From contig JASHOH010000136.1 of the NCBI GenBank assembly GCA_030041215.1, forward strand, positions 62,001-126,000: 64,000 nt of DNA, given 5' to 3'. The position numbers and the translations under genes are program-made. The notes beneath the pieces were generated by a model. It was not told the origin of the DNA, ran no database searches, and was given only the letters and a program-made list of their open reading frames with translations. Positions 18,131-26,481 of this stretch are shown piece after piece. Numbering within the stretch: position 1 is the first letter of the stretch; each line of letters starts with the position of its first letter. The stretch comes from Candidatus Sulfotelmatobacter sp. (GTDB lineage: Bacteria; Acidobacteriota; Terriglobia; Terriglobales; Acidobacteriaceae).

Positions 18131-18221
18131 GCTTTACGCCGCACTTCAACTCCCCCTCCACTGCAATCTTTCTTGTTTATACTGAACCCTTTCTTCGCCA
18201 TTCCATATCGAATCTTTATTC

Positions 18222-19190
18222 ATGGATCTCAATCTACTCATGGCTCGGCACGGATACGCACTGACTTTCGGCCTGCTTTTTGCCGAGACTATGGGCCTTC
18301 CCTTTCCCGCGGCCATCGCGTTGCTGGCCGCGGGAGCCGCCGTATCCGCGCACGCGCTATGGGGCCCGCCGGTGTTGGTGATCGCTCTTGCCGCCCTGCT
18401 GCTGGGCGATTCCGTGCAGTTTTTTCTCGGCCGGCACATGGGTTGGGCACTGCTGGGCTTTCTTTGCCGCGTGTCCATCAATCCCGAGACTTGCATTCTG
18501 CGCTCGGCGGAATCGTTCTATAAACGCGGCAAAGTCACTCTGGTGATCGCCAAATTCATCCCCGGGGTGAACACCATGGCCGCGCCTCTGGCCGGCAGCA
18601 TGAAAATGCGCTACTGGCAATTTCTGCGCCTGGATTTTGCCGGGGCGCTCGTTTACTCGTGCACATATCTAGTGGTGGGATATGTTTCGCGCGATTTTCT
18701 GGCGACAGTTTTTCGTGGATTTCGTACTGCAGGAAGGGCGATGGAAGCGGTCGTTATCATCGCCGTCATGGCGTATGTCATTTACCGTGTCGTGCAATAT
18801 CGGAAATACAGAACGTACCGCGTGGTGCCGCGAGTGCAGGTTCAGGAACTGGCGGGGCGATTATCTTCGCAAGCTGCGGACCAGGTTCTGATCGTCGATG
18901 TTCGCAGCCATGGTTACTACGACCCCGGCGCTGCCCGCATCAAGAATTCCATCCGCATCGAGCCAAACAACCTCGAAGAGGAGATCAAAAATCTTCCCAA
19001 AGACAAAGACATTTATCTCTACTGTACTTGAGCGCGCGAAGCGACTAGCGCCCGGGTGGCGCACCTGCTTCGGGAAAAAGGCTTCAACACGTTCGTGATT
19101 GTCGGAGGCCTTACTGCCTGGCGCAAAGCCGGCAAGCCAGTTGAACCGGTCCCTAAGGATGATCTGGTGAAGTTGCCGACGTTCAGCTAG
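18222..19190 (+). CDS. DedA-rhodanese fusion, probable selenoprotein (in-frame UGA at 19029-19031)
   Basis: Seen: an N-terminal DedA/SNARE-associated membrane domain (about residues 1-205) with F-I-P-G-V-N-T-M-A-A-P-L-A-G, the family's P-G loop, and several membrane segments. A rhodanese domain follows (residues 215-320): L-I-V-D-V-R-S, then Y-L-Y-C-T at 265-269. The next codon, 270, is TGA. The frame then continues A-R-E-A-T-S-A-R-V-A-H-L-L, then G-G-L-T-A-W-R-K-A-G, to a TAG at 19188. The post-UGA part is exactly the second half of a rhodanese domain, with no frameshift. As I recall them, Cys-containing relatives read Y-C-T-C at this loop, so UGA would stand for selenocysteine two residues after the catalytic Cys268. 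DedA proteins move lipid carriers; rhodanese domains carry sulfane sulfur or act in redox. A gene caller would end it at residue 269. A nonsense mutation is the alternative, but the intact downstream frame argues against an old one. Confidence 0.85.
19029..19072 (+). promoter_or_regulatory. Candidate bacterial SECIS element after UGA codon
   Basis: Five bases after the UGA, CGAAGC (19037-19042) can pair with GCTTCG (19067-19072). After an internal loop (GACTA opposite ACCT), GCGCC (19048-19052) pairs with GGCGC (19058-19062), leaving the apical loop CGGGT. Bacterial SECIS elements recognised by SelB lie directly 3' of the UGA, with an apical loop carrying G residues roughly 16-37 bases downstream; here the GGG is 23-25 bases after the UGA. 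The fold was worked out by hand, and SelB binding is inferred. Confidence 0.65.
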
Positions 19191-19282
19191 ACCTTGTAAT
19201 TCCGCGTCGGCGATGAATCCTGCTAATTGAAACGCTGTATGCGGTTCGATGGCGTTGCAGTCTATACTTTCACCAGCAAGAT

Positions 19283-19855
19283 ATGGCTTCAAATCAGGAA
19301 GTGGAAGTAAAATTCCGCGTCGGCAGCTTGCGCGCTCTCGATCGCAAACTGCGCGCTGCCGGATTCCACAAGCAGACTCCACGCACGCTGGAAGTGAACA
19401 CGCTTTACGATCTTCCTGGAGCCCAACTGCGCAAGCGCAAGGAGTTGTTGCGACTGCGACAGTACGGCAGAGAATGGAAGGTAGCGCACAAGAGCGGAAC
19501 CAGAACAGGTAGGCACAGCAGCCGTCAGGAACTTGAAACCGAGGTGGGCAACGGCAAGGTGATGGAAGCGATTCTCCGCTCGCTCGGTTACGAACCATCC
19601 TTTCGTTACGAGAAATTTCGCACCGAGTGGAGTGACCGCAAAGGTGAAGTCGTAGTCGATGAAACTCCTGTTGGAAACTTTGCGGAGATCGAAGGGTCCC
19701 CGCGCTGGATCGACGAAACCGCCAGGAAACTCGGCGTAAGCCGGGATCAATACATCATGAAGAATTATGCAACATTGTTTAACGAGTGGAGGCGCCAAAC
19801 CAACAGCCCAGCGGAGGAAATGACCTTTCGCGCAATCCGCAATAAAAAGCGATAA
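19283..19855 (+). CDS. CYTH-domain protein (class IV adenylate cyclase/triphosphatase-like)
   Basis: CYTH enzymes act on triphosphates in a beta-tunnel: adenylate cyclase CyaB, thiamine triphosphatase or inorganic triphosphatase. The signature E-V-E-V-K (residues 6-10) is present, with further charged strands R-K-E-L-L-R-L-R-Q, K-V-A-H-K-S-G, E-L-E-T-E-V, and K-F-R-T-E-W. The length of 190 residues fits the CyaB-like branch, which usually carries the Y-E-K-x-R-T/E-W segment seen at about 110-117. The actual reaction cannot be fixed. A TATACT box lies 14 bases before the ATG. It precedes yvcK by 62 bases. Confidence 0.85.
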   Translation: MASNQEVEVKFRVGSLRALDRKLRAAGFHKQTPRTLEVNTLYDLPGAQLRKRKELLRLRQYGREWKVAHKSGTRTGRHSSRQELETEVGNGKVMEAILRSLGYEPSFRYEKFRTEWSDRKGEVVVDETPVGNFAEIEGSPRWIDETARKLGVSRDQYIMKNYATLFNEWRRQTNSPAEEMTFRAIRNKKR

Positions 19856-19917
19856 TAGCGAGGGGAAATTTTTATCGCTCATTCAAGGAATATGCACAAA
19901 TCGTTAATCACCCATCC

Positions 19918-20991
19918 ATGCCAAACACCCCAACAGAACTGAAAACGGCCGACCTGCTAGCGACGCAGCAGGTCACTCGCGAGCAAGGCCTGCACGTGGT
20001 CGCCATCGGCGGCGGTACCGGTCTTTCCACTCTGCTCAAAGGACTTAAGCTCTTCGCTCTCACTCCTGCCGAACTGGTTGCAGCGCCCTCGAGTTCCCCG
20101 ATCATTCGCGATCTTTGCGCGGTGGTCACCGTCAGCGATGACGGCGGCTCCAGCGGACGCCTGCGCAAAGAATTCAACATGCTTCCGCCCGGCGATATCC
20201 GCAACTGTATCGTTGCCCTCAGCGAGGATGAAGCCCTGCTCTCCCGGCTTTTCCGTCACCGCTTCGAAAAGGGTTCCGGGCTTGAAGGTCACAGCTTCGG
20301 CAATCTTTTTCTCGCTGCCCTCACCTCCATCACCAACGACTTCTCAGAGGCCGTTCGCCTCTCTTCGGAAATTCTGGTTACTCGCGGACACATTCATCCC
20401 GCCACCACATCCAACATCGAACTTGAAGCCCTGATGGAAGATGGCACTCGCGTTCGCGGCGAAACTAAGATCACAGCCAGCAAAGGACGCATCAAGGAAC
20501 TCTTCCTCGTTCCTCCTAATGTCGAGCCCCTGCCTCAAACTCTAGAAGCCATCGCGCGCGCCGACGTCATCAGCATCGGTCCCGGATCTCTGTTCACCAG
20601 CCTGATTCCGAATCTGCTCGTGCACGGTATTGCGGACGCCATCGTCAATTCGCCAGCCACGAAGGTGTTCATCTGCAATCTGATGACGCAGGCCAACGAA
20701 AGCCTCGGCCTCACCGCTGCCGATCACATTCGCGCCCTCAACAGCCATGCTGGTAAACAGATTTTTGACTATGCGCTCATCAACCGCACGCCCGTCTCCG
20801 ATCAACTCAAGGCGAAGTATGCGCTCGAGGGTGCCTGCCAGATTGTCGCCGACCTTGATGCCATTGAAGCCTTAGGCGTCATCTCGGTTCTCGGAGATTA
20901 CCTCGAAGAAGCTGGCGTCGCCCGCCACAATGCGATCCGTGTGGCCACCGATTTATTGCTGCTGGCAGCGCCAACTCGGCGCAAAAAGTAG
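19918..20991 (+). CDS. yvcK: YvcK/CofD-like gluconeogenesis factor
   Basis: YvcK proteins bind UDP-sugars and are needed for growth on gluconeogenic carbon sources and for cell-wall synthesis control in Bacillus and mycobacteria (CuvA). Seen: the Rossmann start V-V-A-I-G-G-G-T-G-L-S-T-L-L-K-G-L-K (27-44), V-T-V-S-D-D-G-G-S-S-G-R-L-R, the P-P-G-D-I-R-N-C segment, G-H-S-F-G-N-L, and S-I-G-P-G-S-L-F-T-S-L. The length of 357 residues is slightly above the usual 320, owing to a short N-terminal extension. Unlike in Firmicutes, it is not next to rapZ or whiA here. Confidence 0.93.
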   Translation: MPNTPTELKTADLLATQQVTREQGLHVVAIGGGTGLSTLLKGLKLFALTPAELVAAPSSSPIIRDLCAVVTVSDDGGSSGRLRKEFNMLPPGDIRNCIVALSEDEALLSRLFRHRFEKGSGLEGHSFGNLFLAALTSITNDFSEAVRLSSEILVTRGHIHPATTSNIELEALMEDGTRVRGETKITASKGRIKELFLVPPNVEPLPQTLEAIARADVISIGPGSLFTSLIPNLLVHGIADAIVNSPATKVFICNLMTQANESLGLTAADHIRALNSHAGKQIFDYALINRTPVSDQLKAKYALEGACQIVADLDAIEALGVISVLGDYLEEAGVARHNAIRVATDLLLLAAPTRRKK

Positions 20992-21000
20992 CAGCAGCCG

Positions 21001-21068
21001 TGTAGGATAGCTGCCCTCGCTTGCCCTGAGCTTGCCGAAAGGTTGTCCAGCGGAGCGAAGCTCCGCAA
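21001..21068. repeat. Family B repeat carrying a nested CTTGCCCTGAG element
   Basis: Starts TGTAGGATAGCTGCCCTCG and ends TTGTCC...CGGAGCGAAGCTCCG, like the copy at 15551. Between these halves lies CTTGCCCTGAGC...GAAAGG (21020-21042), a sequence that in related form makes up the 5' end of glmU at 37265-37288. The simplest reading is one element inserted in another. Confidence 0.6.
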
Positions 21069-21117
21069 CGCGAAGCGCAAACGCGCGGGTACTACGGACG
21101 CGCTAAAATGTGTCGTT

Positions 21118-21567
21118 ATGAGTTCGGTTCAAATGAAATTTCCATGTGCTTGTCTTCTCGCGCTCTTGGCCTTCTTCCCGCTCGCCTCCGGCCAACGTAA
21201 CAAAGAGGAAGAACCCACCGCTGAACTAACTTTTCTCGTCTTAAAAGACGATAATGGCAAGCCAGTGCGCAACGCGGCCGTGATCATGCATTCGGTAAAT
21301 CCGAAAGGCAAGCAAGGGCGTGGGGGCCTCGAACTCAAGACCGATGCGGAAGGAAAAGCGAGCTTCGATGGCATCCCTTACGGCAAGCTGCGCGTGCAGG
21401 TGCTCGCCCAGGGATTCCAAACCTTTGGTGAAGACTATGAGGTCGACCGCGCAAAAATGGATTTCACCATTAAACTGAAGCGTCCGCAGGACCAATATTC
21501 AATTTACGGCGCAGACGACAAAAAGGACCAGAAACCGCCATCCGACCCGAATGCCAAGCCGCAATGA
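21118..21567 (+). CDS. Small secreted carboxypeptidase-regulatory-like protein
   Basis: A 149-residue exported protein from the ATG at 21118; the frame extends upstream only into the repeat. Residues 1-25 form a signal peptide (F-P-C-A-C-L-L-A-L-L-A-F-F-P-L-A-S-G). The mature part has the seven-stranded Ig-like pattern of carboxypeptidase D regulatory domains: V-L-K-D-D-N-G-K-P-V-R-N-A-A-V, T-D-A-E-G-K-A-S-F-D-G-I-P-Y-G, then L-R-V-Q-V-L-A-Q-G-F. It ends with a Lys/Asp/Pro-rich tail. Such domains are common in acidobacterial surface proteins and have no catalytic role. A TAAAAT box ends 8 bases before the ATG, suggesting a leaderless or nearly leaderless message. Confidence 0.75.
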   Translation: MSSVQMKFPCACLLALLAFFPLASGQRNKEEEPTAELTFLVLKDDNGKPVRNAAVIMHSVNPKGKQGRGGLELKTDAEGKASFDGIPYGKLRVQVLAQGFQTFGEDYEVDRAKMDFTIKLKRPQDQYSIYGADDKKDQKPPSDPNAKPQ

Positions 21568-21589
21568 GTGTTGCGATAGAATTTCGCCT

Positions 21590-21970
21590 ATGCCTTACCT
21601 ACTGAAAACCGAACCTTCGACGTACTCCTTCGCCGACCTCCAGCGCGAAGGAACCACCCTTTGGGACGGCGTAAGCAATCCGATCGCGCTCAGAAATATG
21701 AGCACGATGAGTTCCGGCGAGCGACTGGTCATCTATCACACCGGCGACGAGAAAAGCGCAGTAGGCACAGCGACAGTGGTATCGGTTGACGCATCGGATG
21801 CAAAGAATCCACAGTTAAAGATCAAAGCGGGCAAGCCGATTGCGAAGCCCGTAACGCTGGCTGAGGTGAAGGCGCATAAATTGTTCGCTGATTCACCCCT
21901 GGTGCGCCAGGGACGCCTGAGCGTCGTTCCCTTGACCGAAGCGCAATATAAGTTTCTTGGCGGAGAGTAA
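21590..21970 (+). CDS. EVE domain protein
   Basis: EVE domains are PUA-like folds thought to bind modified bases in DNA or RNA. The 126-residue protein has the characteristic start M-P-Y-L-L-K-T-E-P-S-T-Y-S-F-A-D-L, the L-W-D-G-V-S-N-P-I-A-L-R-N-M segment, Y-H-T-G-D-E-K-S-A-V-G and the terminal L-V-R-Q-G-R-L-S-V-V-P-L. The ATG at 21590 was preferred to one 13 codons upstream because the family begins at this residue. A TAGAAT box ends 7 bases before it. No modification or restriction genes are next to it, so a housekeeping role is more likely than defence. Confidence 0.92.
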   Translation: MPYLLKTEPSTYSFADLQREGTTLWDGVSNPIALRNMSTMSSGERLVIYHTGDEKSAVGTATVVSVDASDAKNPQLKIKAGKPIAKPVTLAEVKAHKLFADSPLVRQGRLSVVPLTEAQYKFLGGE

Positions 21971-22020
21971 CGCGCGAGTCGGTTGAGGGCGGGTTCGTAC
22001 GCCATCGGTCAATTGTGTGC

Positions 22021-22201
22021 TGTCATTCCGAACGCAGCGAAAGCCGCGAGAGGAACCTTACGTCAGCAGTGGGCGCTCATGTCGTTCGCGGGACCCGCAG
22101 GACTGCATGCGCCGCCGCAATTGTTCTTTTCTCCGCTGCTGCGTGATTGAGGTGCATCGTAAGGTCCCTCCGGGAGCTACCGCTCCCATCGGGATGACAA
22201 C
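22021..22201. repeat. TGTCATTCCG...GGGATGACA repeat (family A)
   Basis: Begins TGTCATTCCGAACG and ends CCCATCGGGATGACA, so the termini are inverted (TGTCAT / ATGACA). The right half, AAGGTCCCTCC-GGAGC-CGCTCCC-CGGGATGACA, recurs at 56660-56712 and 57483-57525. It fills most of the 271-base gap between the EVE gene and the cupin gene. Confidence 0.75.
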
Positions 22202-22241
22202 GTGCTGAAAGAGGGCGACCGTAGATTCGACAATTAAACAA

Positions 22242-22604
22242 ATGCCCACTCTGATTCCTCAGCCTACACGCATTCAATCCGCAGGCAACAAACCGAAGCT
22301 TATTGACGAATACATCGGCCGCGTGAATACGCAGACTTCGGCGGCAAGCGTCGCCCACATGCGCAGTCCCGGCGGCTGGATCGAGCCGGGCCAAAGACCC
22401 GAATTCGACGAATTCACGATCGTGCTGAAAGGCATGTTGCGCGTCGAGCACAAAGATGGATTTCTCGACGTCACAGCAGGACAGGCAGTCATTGCCCATT
22501 CAGGAGAATGGGTGCGCTATTCCACTCCGCAGCAAGGCGGCGCCGAATACATTGCCGTTTGCCTGCCGGCATTTTCCATGGAAACCGTGCACAGGGACGA
22601 GTAG
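22242..22604 (+). CDS. Cupin-domain protein
   Basis: A 120-residue single-domain cupin. The fold is suggested by S-V-A-H-M-R-S-P-G-G-W-I-E-P-G-Q-R-P (first motif), V-L-K-G-M-L-R-V (strand pair), and D-V-T-A-G-Q-A-V-I-A-H-S-G-E-W-V-R-Y (second motif with Gly-x-Pro-like turn). The usual paired metal-binding histidines of motif 1 are not evident, with Glu/Arg at those places, so catalysis is doubtful and ligand binding or sensing is possible. It is transcribed rightward alone, and the next gene is convergent. Confidence 0.8.
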   Translation: MPTLIPQPTRIQSAGNKPKLIDEYIGRVNTQTSAASVAHMRSPGGWIEPGQRPEFDEFTIVLKGMLRVEHKDGFLDVTAGQAVIAHSGEWVRYSTPQQGGAEYIAVCLPAFSMETVHRDE

Positions 22605-22673
22605 GTTTTCCGTCTATGGCTTACGAATGGACTGCCGCCGTTGCTCTTCATTGCGATTCTGATCCGGAAAAAC

Positions 22674-23855
22674 TCATTTCTTTCCCGCGCCCACGGTGAA
22701 TGCCTTTACCACTATGGCATTCGGCTGCGAGCCCACCGGAATCATAGTGAGCATTGAATACTCGGTCGGCTCGAGCTTCCTCGGAGTACGTTTCTGAACC
22801 ACGGTGATATCGCCCGCCTGCGCATCGAGCACGAGAATGTAGTTTTGATTCTGTGATAACGCCAAGCTGTCGGGCCGGCTGCCCACAGCAACCGTCGCGA
22901 TTCGCTTGCCGGCATCGATGTCGTAGACGGCGATGCTGTTGGAGCCGAAGTTGCTCGCATAGAGCCGCGAGTTGTCGTTGGTGACCACAGCATGCGTGGG
23001 ATGCTGGCCAATCAAAACGCTGTTTCCAACTTCGTCGTTTCCTGTTTCGATGATGGAAATGCTGTCCGAGTCAAAATCGCAAACCATCAACTCGCCACCG
23101 TCAGGTTTTAGTGTGAGACTGACGGGAGTCTTCCCAACATCGAGAAGAGCCAAGACGTGATCACCGGAGTTATCGCCTGCTTTGTTGCCCGCGAGCGCAA
23201 TCGAGGCGACCTGCGAAGATCCTGAGCAGGCAACAAAAGCTTTGCTCGAATCGGGCAGGATAGCGATGTCCTCCGGCTGCTGGCAGACCGGCAGGGTTGC
23301 GCGCACGCGCAGCAGCCTGGCATCGAGGATCGACACCGTGTTATCGCCGCGATTGGAAACGACAACAGTTGCACCATCGTGCGAAACTCGCGCCAATCCC
23401 GGGGCAGAGCCAACGCGCACATTGCCAAGAACAGCGCGTTTTTCCAGATCGATCACCGAGACATTGTTCGACCCAGAATTCGCCACATAGGCACGCTTGC
23501 CGTCATTTGCGACGTCGATGAAATAAGGCCGCCCGTGAACGCCGATGGTGGCGACCACCACGTTTTTCTCGGCATCGATGATGCTGACGTTGTTCGATCC
23601 GGTATTGACGACGTAAATCTCGTTCTTCTTGCTGTTAGCTGCAATGCCAGTGGGCCCGGTGCCCACGGCAATGTCTTTCACGCGCTGAAAAGTGAGCAGA
23701 TTTATAACGCTGACAGTGTTGCTCTTTCCGTTGGTGATATAGGCGTATTCGCGATAAGAAGGGCCGTAGTTCGGCAGCGTTTGCCCGCGGAAGTACCACC
23801 AGCTCGCTCCGCCGAGCACAACCAGAAGTAGAACGATGAGCAGGACTTTTCGCAA
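22674..23855 (-). CDS. YVTN-type beta-propeller protein, membrane-anchored
   Basis: A 393-residue protein with an N-terminal hydrophobic segment (residues 4-20, after M-R-K) and about seven 40-residue propeller blades. The repeated signature is Y-V-(V/A)-N-x-G-S-N-N-V-S-(I/V)-I-D, with V-G-x-x-P at blade ends; for example N-G-K-S-N-T-V-S-V-I-N, N-T-G-S-N-N-V-S-I-I-D and N-S-G-S-N-N-V-S-V-I-D. YVTN propellers are surface or periplasmic proteins with binding roles; none of the catalytic residues of related lactonases was identified. It overlaps nothing and lies 53 bases downstream of a secreted protein gene on the same strand. Confidence 0.85.
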   Translation of the reverse strand: MRKVLLIVLLLVVLGGASWWYFRGQTLPNYGPSYREYAYITNGKSNTVSVINLLTFQRVKDIAVGTGPTGIAANSKKNEIYVVNTGSNNVSIIDAEKNVVVATIGVHGRPYFIDVANDGKRAYVANSGSNNVSVIDLEKRAVLGNVRVGSAPGLARVSHDGATVVVSNRGDNTVSILDARLLRVRATLPVCQQPEDIAILPDSSKAFVACSGSSQVASIALAGNKAGDNSGDHVLALLDVGKTPVSLTLKPDGGELMVCDFDSDSISIIETGNDEVGNSVLIGQHPTHAVVTNDNSRLYASNFGSNSIAVYDIDAGKRIATVAVGSRPDSLALSQNQNYILVLDAQAGDITVVQKRTPRKLEPTEYSMLTMIPVGSQPNAIVVKAFTVGAGKK

Positions 23856-23908
23856 GATTCAGGTTGAGGGTTAGCAATCAGAGTATCAGAGCGGATCGTT
23901 CTGCGAAA

Positions 23909-25267
23909 TCAGCGCGTCGCGGCTTGCGAGGCCGCCGCGGGAGCCGCGGGCTGCCGCTGAAGTTCCGTCATGAGAACTTTGGCGCTCTCGGGTGAGAGTC
24001 GAACTTCGCCGTCCAGTACCAGAATCAGGCGGCCCCGTCCAGTGGATTCAAAGCGCGCGTGGGTAAGGGTGGCATGGCCCCAGGCGGCCGCGGGAAGAAT
24101 GTCTTTGAAATCGGTGGCGTCGTGGACTACGGAAAACAGAATTGCGTTCACATTCTCGCGAATTTCATCCCCCAGGGATCCCGAGCGGAGGGACTCGCCC
24201 AGCAATCCCCCGGCGTCGATCCGGCTGATTTCCGCTGTCATACGCAGTTTGCCGTCATCAGCAATTGATGGGGACAGTTTGAGTTCGATGCTGCCGTTGC
24301 CTTCTGCCATCTCGTTCATCACGCCACCGCCCATGCAAAGCCAGCGTTCGAAGTGCAAGCGGATAGTGACAACGCTGACGGGAGCAGAGGCGCCCAGCGT
24401 CGCATCCAGGATTTCGACCTGATTCCCGCAGCGATCCGACTTGCCGAATTTCGCATTCAAGATGCCAACAATGTTCTGCTGAAGCTCAGACAGGTCTCTC
24501 TCCAGTTCGACTGCGAAAACACTTTCATCTGTGGAAGACTTGTGTTGCGTAATCATGCCAGATGTTGTGATCGTGATTCCCTGATTCCCGAGTTTGATAG
24601 CGGTCTTTGCCGGAACGAGATCATAGCTTTCGTTGGCGCCGTGGTCGCCAATGACAATGCTCAGTTGCTCTCCCAGTTCCATTTGGCTGCCATGGAAGGA
24701 CGTCAGTGCTGCCTCAAGAGCAGCCCCTAGAGCGGTCACATTCGCGACCTGCTGCTTCGCACTTTCGAATTGCGCGGAGAACATCCTGGATTGTTGTTCC
24801 AGCTCAGCATCTGCCTTGAGCAGCCTCTTGGTTACCTCCCTAAGACCGGATCTTTGTGGCTCGGAGAAAGTATCGACAAAGGTTTTGTTTTCCACGCGGG
24901 CAGCCTCGACGGTTTTGGCGAGAGCGGCAGCGCGAGTGGCGAGATCTGCGGGGCTTTGTTGTGCGGCCGTATCGATAAACGAGCGCAACTGGGCAAGAGC
25001 AGCATCGGTGCTCTTAAGCATTGCCCGGTAGCTTATGGTCTGGGCTGTGGTCGCTTGAACGGCCAGCGCCGCATGGAAATCTCTTAGATCGTCTTTCGCA
25101 TCGACGCCGGTGGGGCGGCCTGTGCCGCTGAGTCCTCCTCCGCCCGCTAAACCGCCGCCGACGTGGCCACCAGCCGCGCCCGCCTGAGCGAACATTTGAC
25201 ACGAATGGGCAAGCAATAGGGCGCACAGAACAAGTGCTGCGGTGGGGTTGAAACGGTTGCGCGACAT
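23909..25267 (-). CDS. Secreted protein of unknown function with long helical region
   Basis: I do not recognise the family. From M-S-R-N-R-F-N-P-T-A-A-L (ATG at 25267) the protein is 452 residues; a longer frame to 25369 adds a basic stretch that would bury the signal peptide. Residues 8-28 are a signal peptide. A Gly-rich stretch comes next, then about 150 helical residues of coiled-coil character (S-T-D-A-A-L-A-Q-L-R-S-F-I through E-L-E-Q-Q-S-R-M-F). The rest is a beta-rich C-terminal half containing one W-L-C-M-G-G-G, ending in an Ala/Pro-rich tail. The same-strand beta-propeller gene follows by 53 bases, so the two may form an envelope operon. Confidence 0.65.
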   Translation of the reverse strand: MSRNRFNPTAALVLCALLLAHSCQMFAQAGAAGGHVGGGLAGGGGLSGTGRPTGVDAKDDLRDFHAALAVQATTAQTISYRAMLKSTDAALAQLRSFIDTAAQQSPADLATRAAALAKTVEAARVENKTFVDTFSEPQRSGLREVTKRLLKADAELEQQSRMFSAQFESAKQQVANVTALGAALEAALTSFHGSQMELGEQLSIVIGDHGANESYDLVPAKTAIKLGNQGITITTSGMITQHKSSTDESVFAVELERDLSELQQNIVGILNAKFGKSDRCGNQVEILDATLGASAPVSVVTIRLHFERWLCMGGGVMNEMAEGNGSIELKLSPSIADDGKLRMTAEISRIDAGGLLGESLRSGSLGDEIRENVNAILFSVVHDATDFKDILPAAAWGHATLTHARFESTGRGRLILVLDGEVRLSPESAKVLMTELQRQPAAPAAASQAATR

Positions 25268-25397
25268 GACCCGGATCCCTGCGAAACCCCGATTCCGCCT
25301 GCGCGGCGGGAACACTCTAGATTGGCGCAGACTTGGAAGAAAGGCTACAAGATTTACAGTTCTTTGCACAGAGACGTTGGTGGTGCGTCGGGCTCAG

Positions 25398-26456
25398 CTA
25401 CTTACTTACCGCCGTAGGCTCATACATCCCAATCCCCGGCACGGTCCTTCCCACCACAGCCGCGATCTGCCTCACCTGCACCATCAATTCGTCAAACTGA
25501 TCAGGAAACAGCGACTGCGGCCCATCAGACATCGCTTCGTCGGGATTGTTATGAACTTCGACCATTAATCCGTCGGCACCAACGGCAACTGCCGCGCGCG
25601 ACAGCGGGGTGACCTTGTTGCGCTTGCCCGTGCCGTGGCTGGGATCGACGAGAATCGGAAGATGGCTCAACCGTTGCACCGCGGGCACCACGCTCAGGTC
25701 CAGCGTATTGCGGGTATGATCCGCGAAAGTGCGAACACCGCGCTCGCATAGCGCGACGTTGTAGTTGCCCTCGCTCAGAATGTATTCCGCAGCCATAAGA
25801 AATTCTTCCAATGTGGCCGACATGCCGCGCTTGAGGAGCACCGGTTTCTTGGCTCGCCCGGCGCGCTTGAGCAAAGAGAAATTCTGCATATTGCGCGCAC
25901 CGATCTGAATCATGTCGGCATATTCCTCGACCAAGTCGAGCGATTCATTGTCGATGGCCTCGGTGATGATCTTCATCCCATATTGCTGGCGAATCTCCGC
26001 CATGATGCGCAGGGCTTCTTCGCCCAGTCCCTGGAACGAATACGGAGACGTACGTGGCTTGTAGGCACCGCCTCGGAAGAATTGCGCTCCCGCCCGGCTA
26101 ACGCGCTCGGCTACTGCAAACGCCTGTTCTCGGCTCTCGATGGCGCAGGGTCCAGCAACAATGGCCAGGCCATTGCCGCCTATGGCGACGTCGGTCCCGG
26201 TGAACCGAATCACCGTATTGTCTTCCTTGATGTCGCGGCTGACGAGCTTATAGGGCTTCGAAACCTTGATGACTTCCTGCACGCCCGGCATTTCTTCCAG
26301 CGTGCCCTGCTCGACTTCGCCCTTGTTGCCGGTGATTCCGATCGCCGTGCGTTGCGCGCCCGGCATGGGATGCGCACGATAACCGAGTTTCTCAATTTTC
26401 TGGCATACGCCACGAATTTCGTCTTCCGTGGCGTGCGCCTTCATCACCACCAGCAT
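25398..26456 (-). CDS. aroF: 3-deoxy-D-arabino-heptulosonate 7-phosphate synthase (type I beta)
   Basis: Catalyses the first step of the shikimate pathway, joining phosphoenolpyruvate and erythrose 4-phosphate. From the ATG at 26456 the protein is 352 residues. It has an N-terminal ferredoxin-like regulatory domain (residues 1-70, as in Thermotoga enzymes sensitive to Tyr/Phe) and a TIM barrel with [31 protein letters not shown] and D-P-S-H-G-T-G motifs that bind substrate and metal. An SD-like GAGGGAA stands before the start. A promoter with a 17-base spacer lies 26-54 bases upstream. The gene is divergent from nfo. Confidence 0.96.
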   Translation of the reverse strand: MLVVMKAHATEDEIRGVCQKIEKLGYRAHPMPGAQRTAIGITGNKGEVEQGTLEEMPGVQEVIKVSKPYKLVSRDIKEDNTVIRFTGTDVAIGGNGLAIVAGPCAIESREQAFAVAERVSRAGAQFFRGGAYKPRTSPYSFQGLGEEALRIMAEIRQQYGMKIITEAIDNESLDLVEEYADMIQIGARNMQNFSLLKRAGRAKKPVLLKRGMSATLEEFLMAAEYILSEGNYNVALCERGVRTFADHTRNTLDLSVVPAVQRLSHLPILVDPSHGTGKRNKVTPLSRAAVAVGADGLMVEVHNNPDEAMSDGPQSLFPDQFDELMVQVRQIAAVVGRTVPGIGMYEPTAVSK

Positions 26457-26481
26457 AGATTCCCTCGACGCACAGAAATTA

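Noticed and set aside
18222-19031. DedA gene ending at 19031 as a complete 269-residue protein
   Set aside because: The rhodanese domain would end in the middle of its active-site loop, while the same frame continues with the rest of the domain after the TGA.
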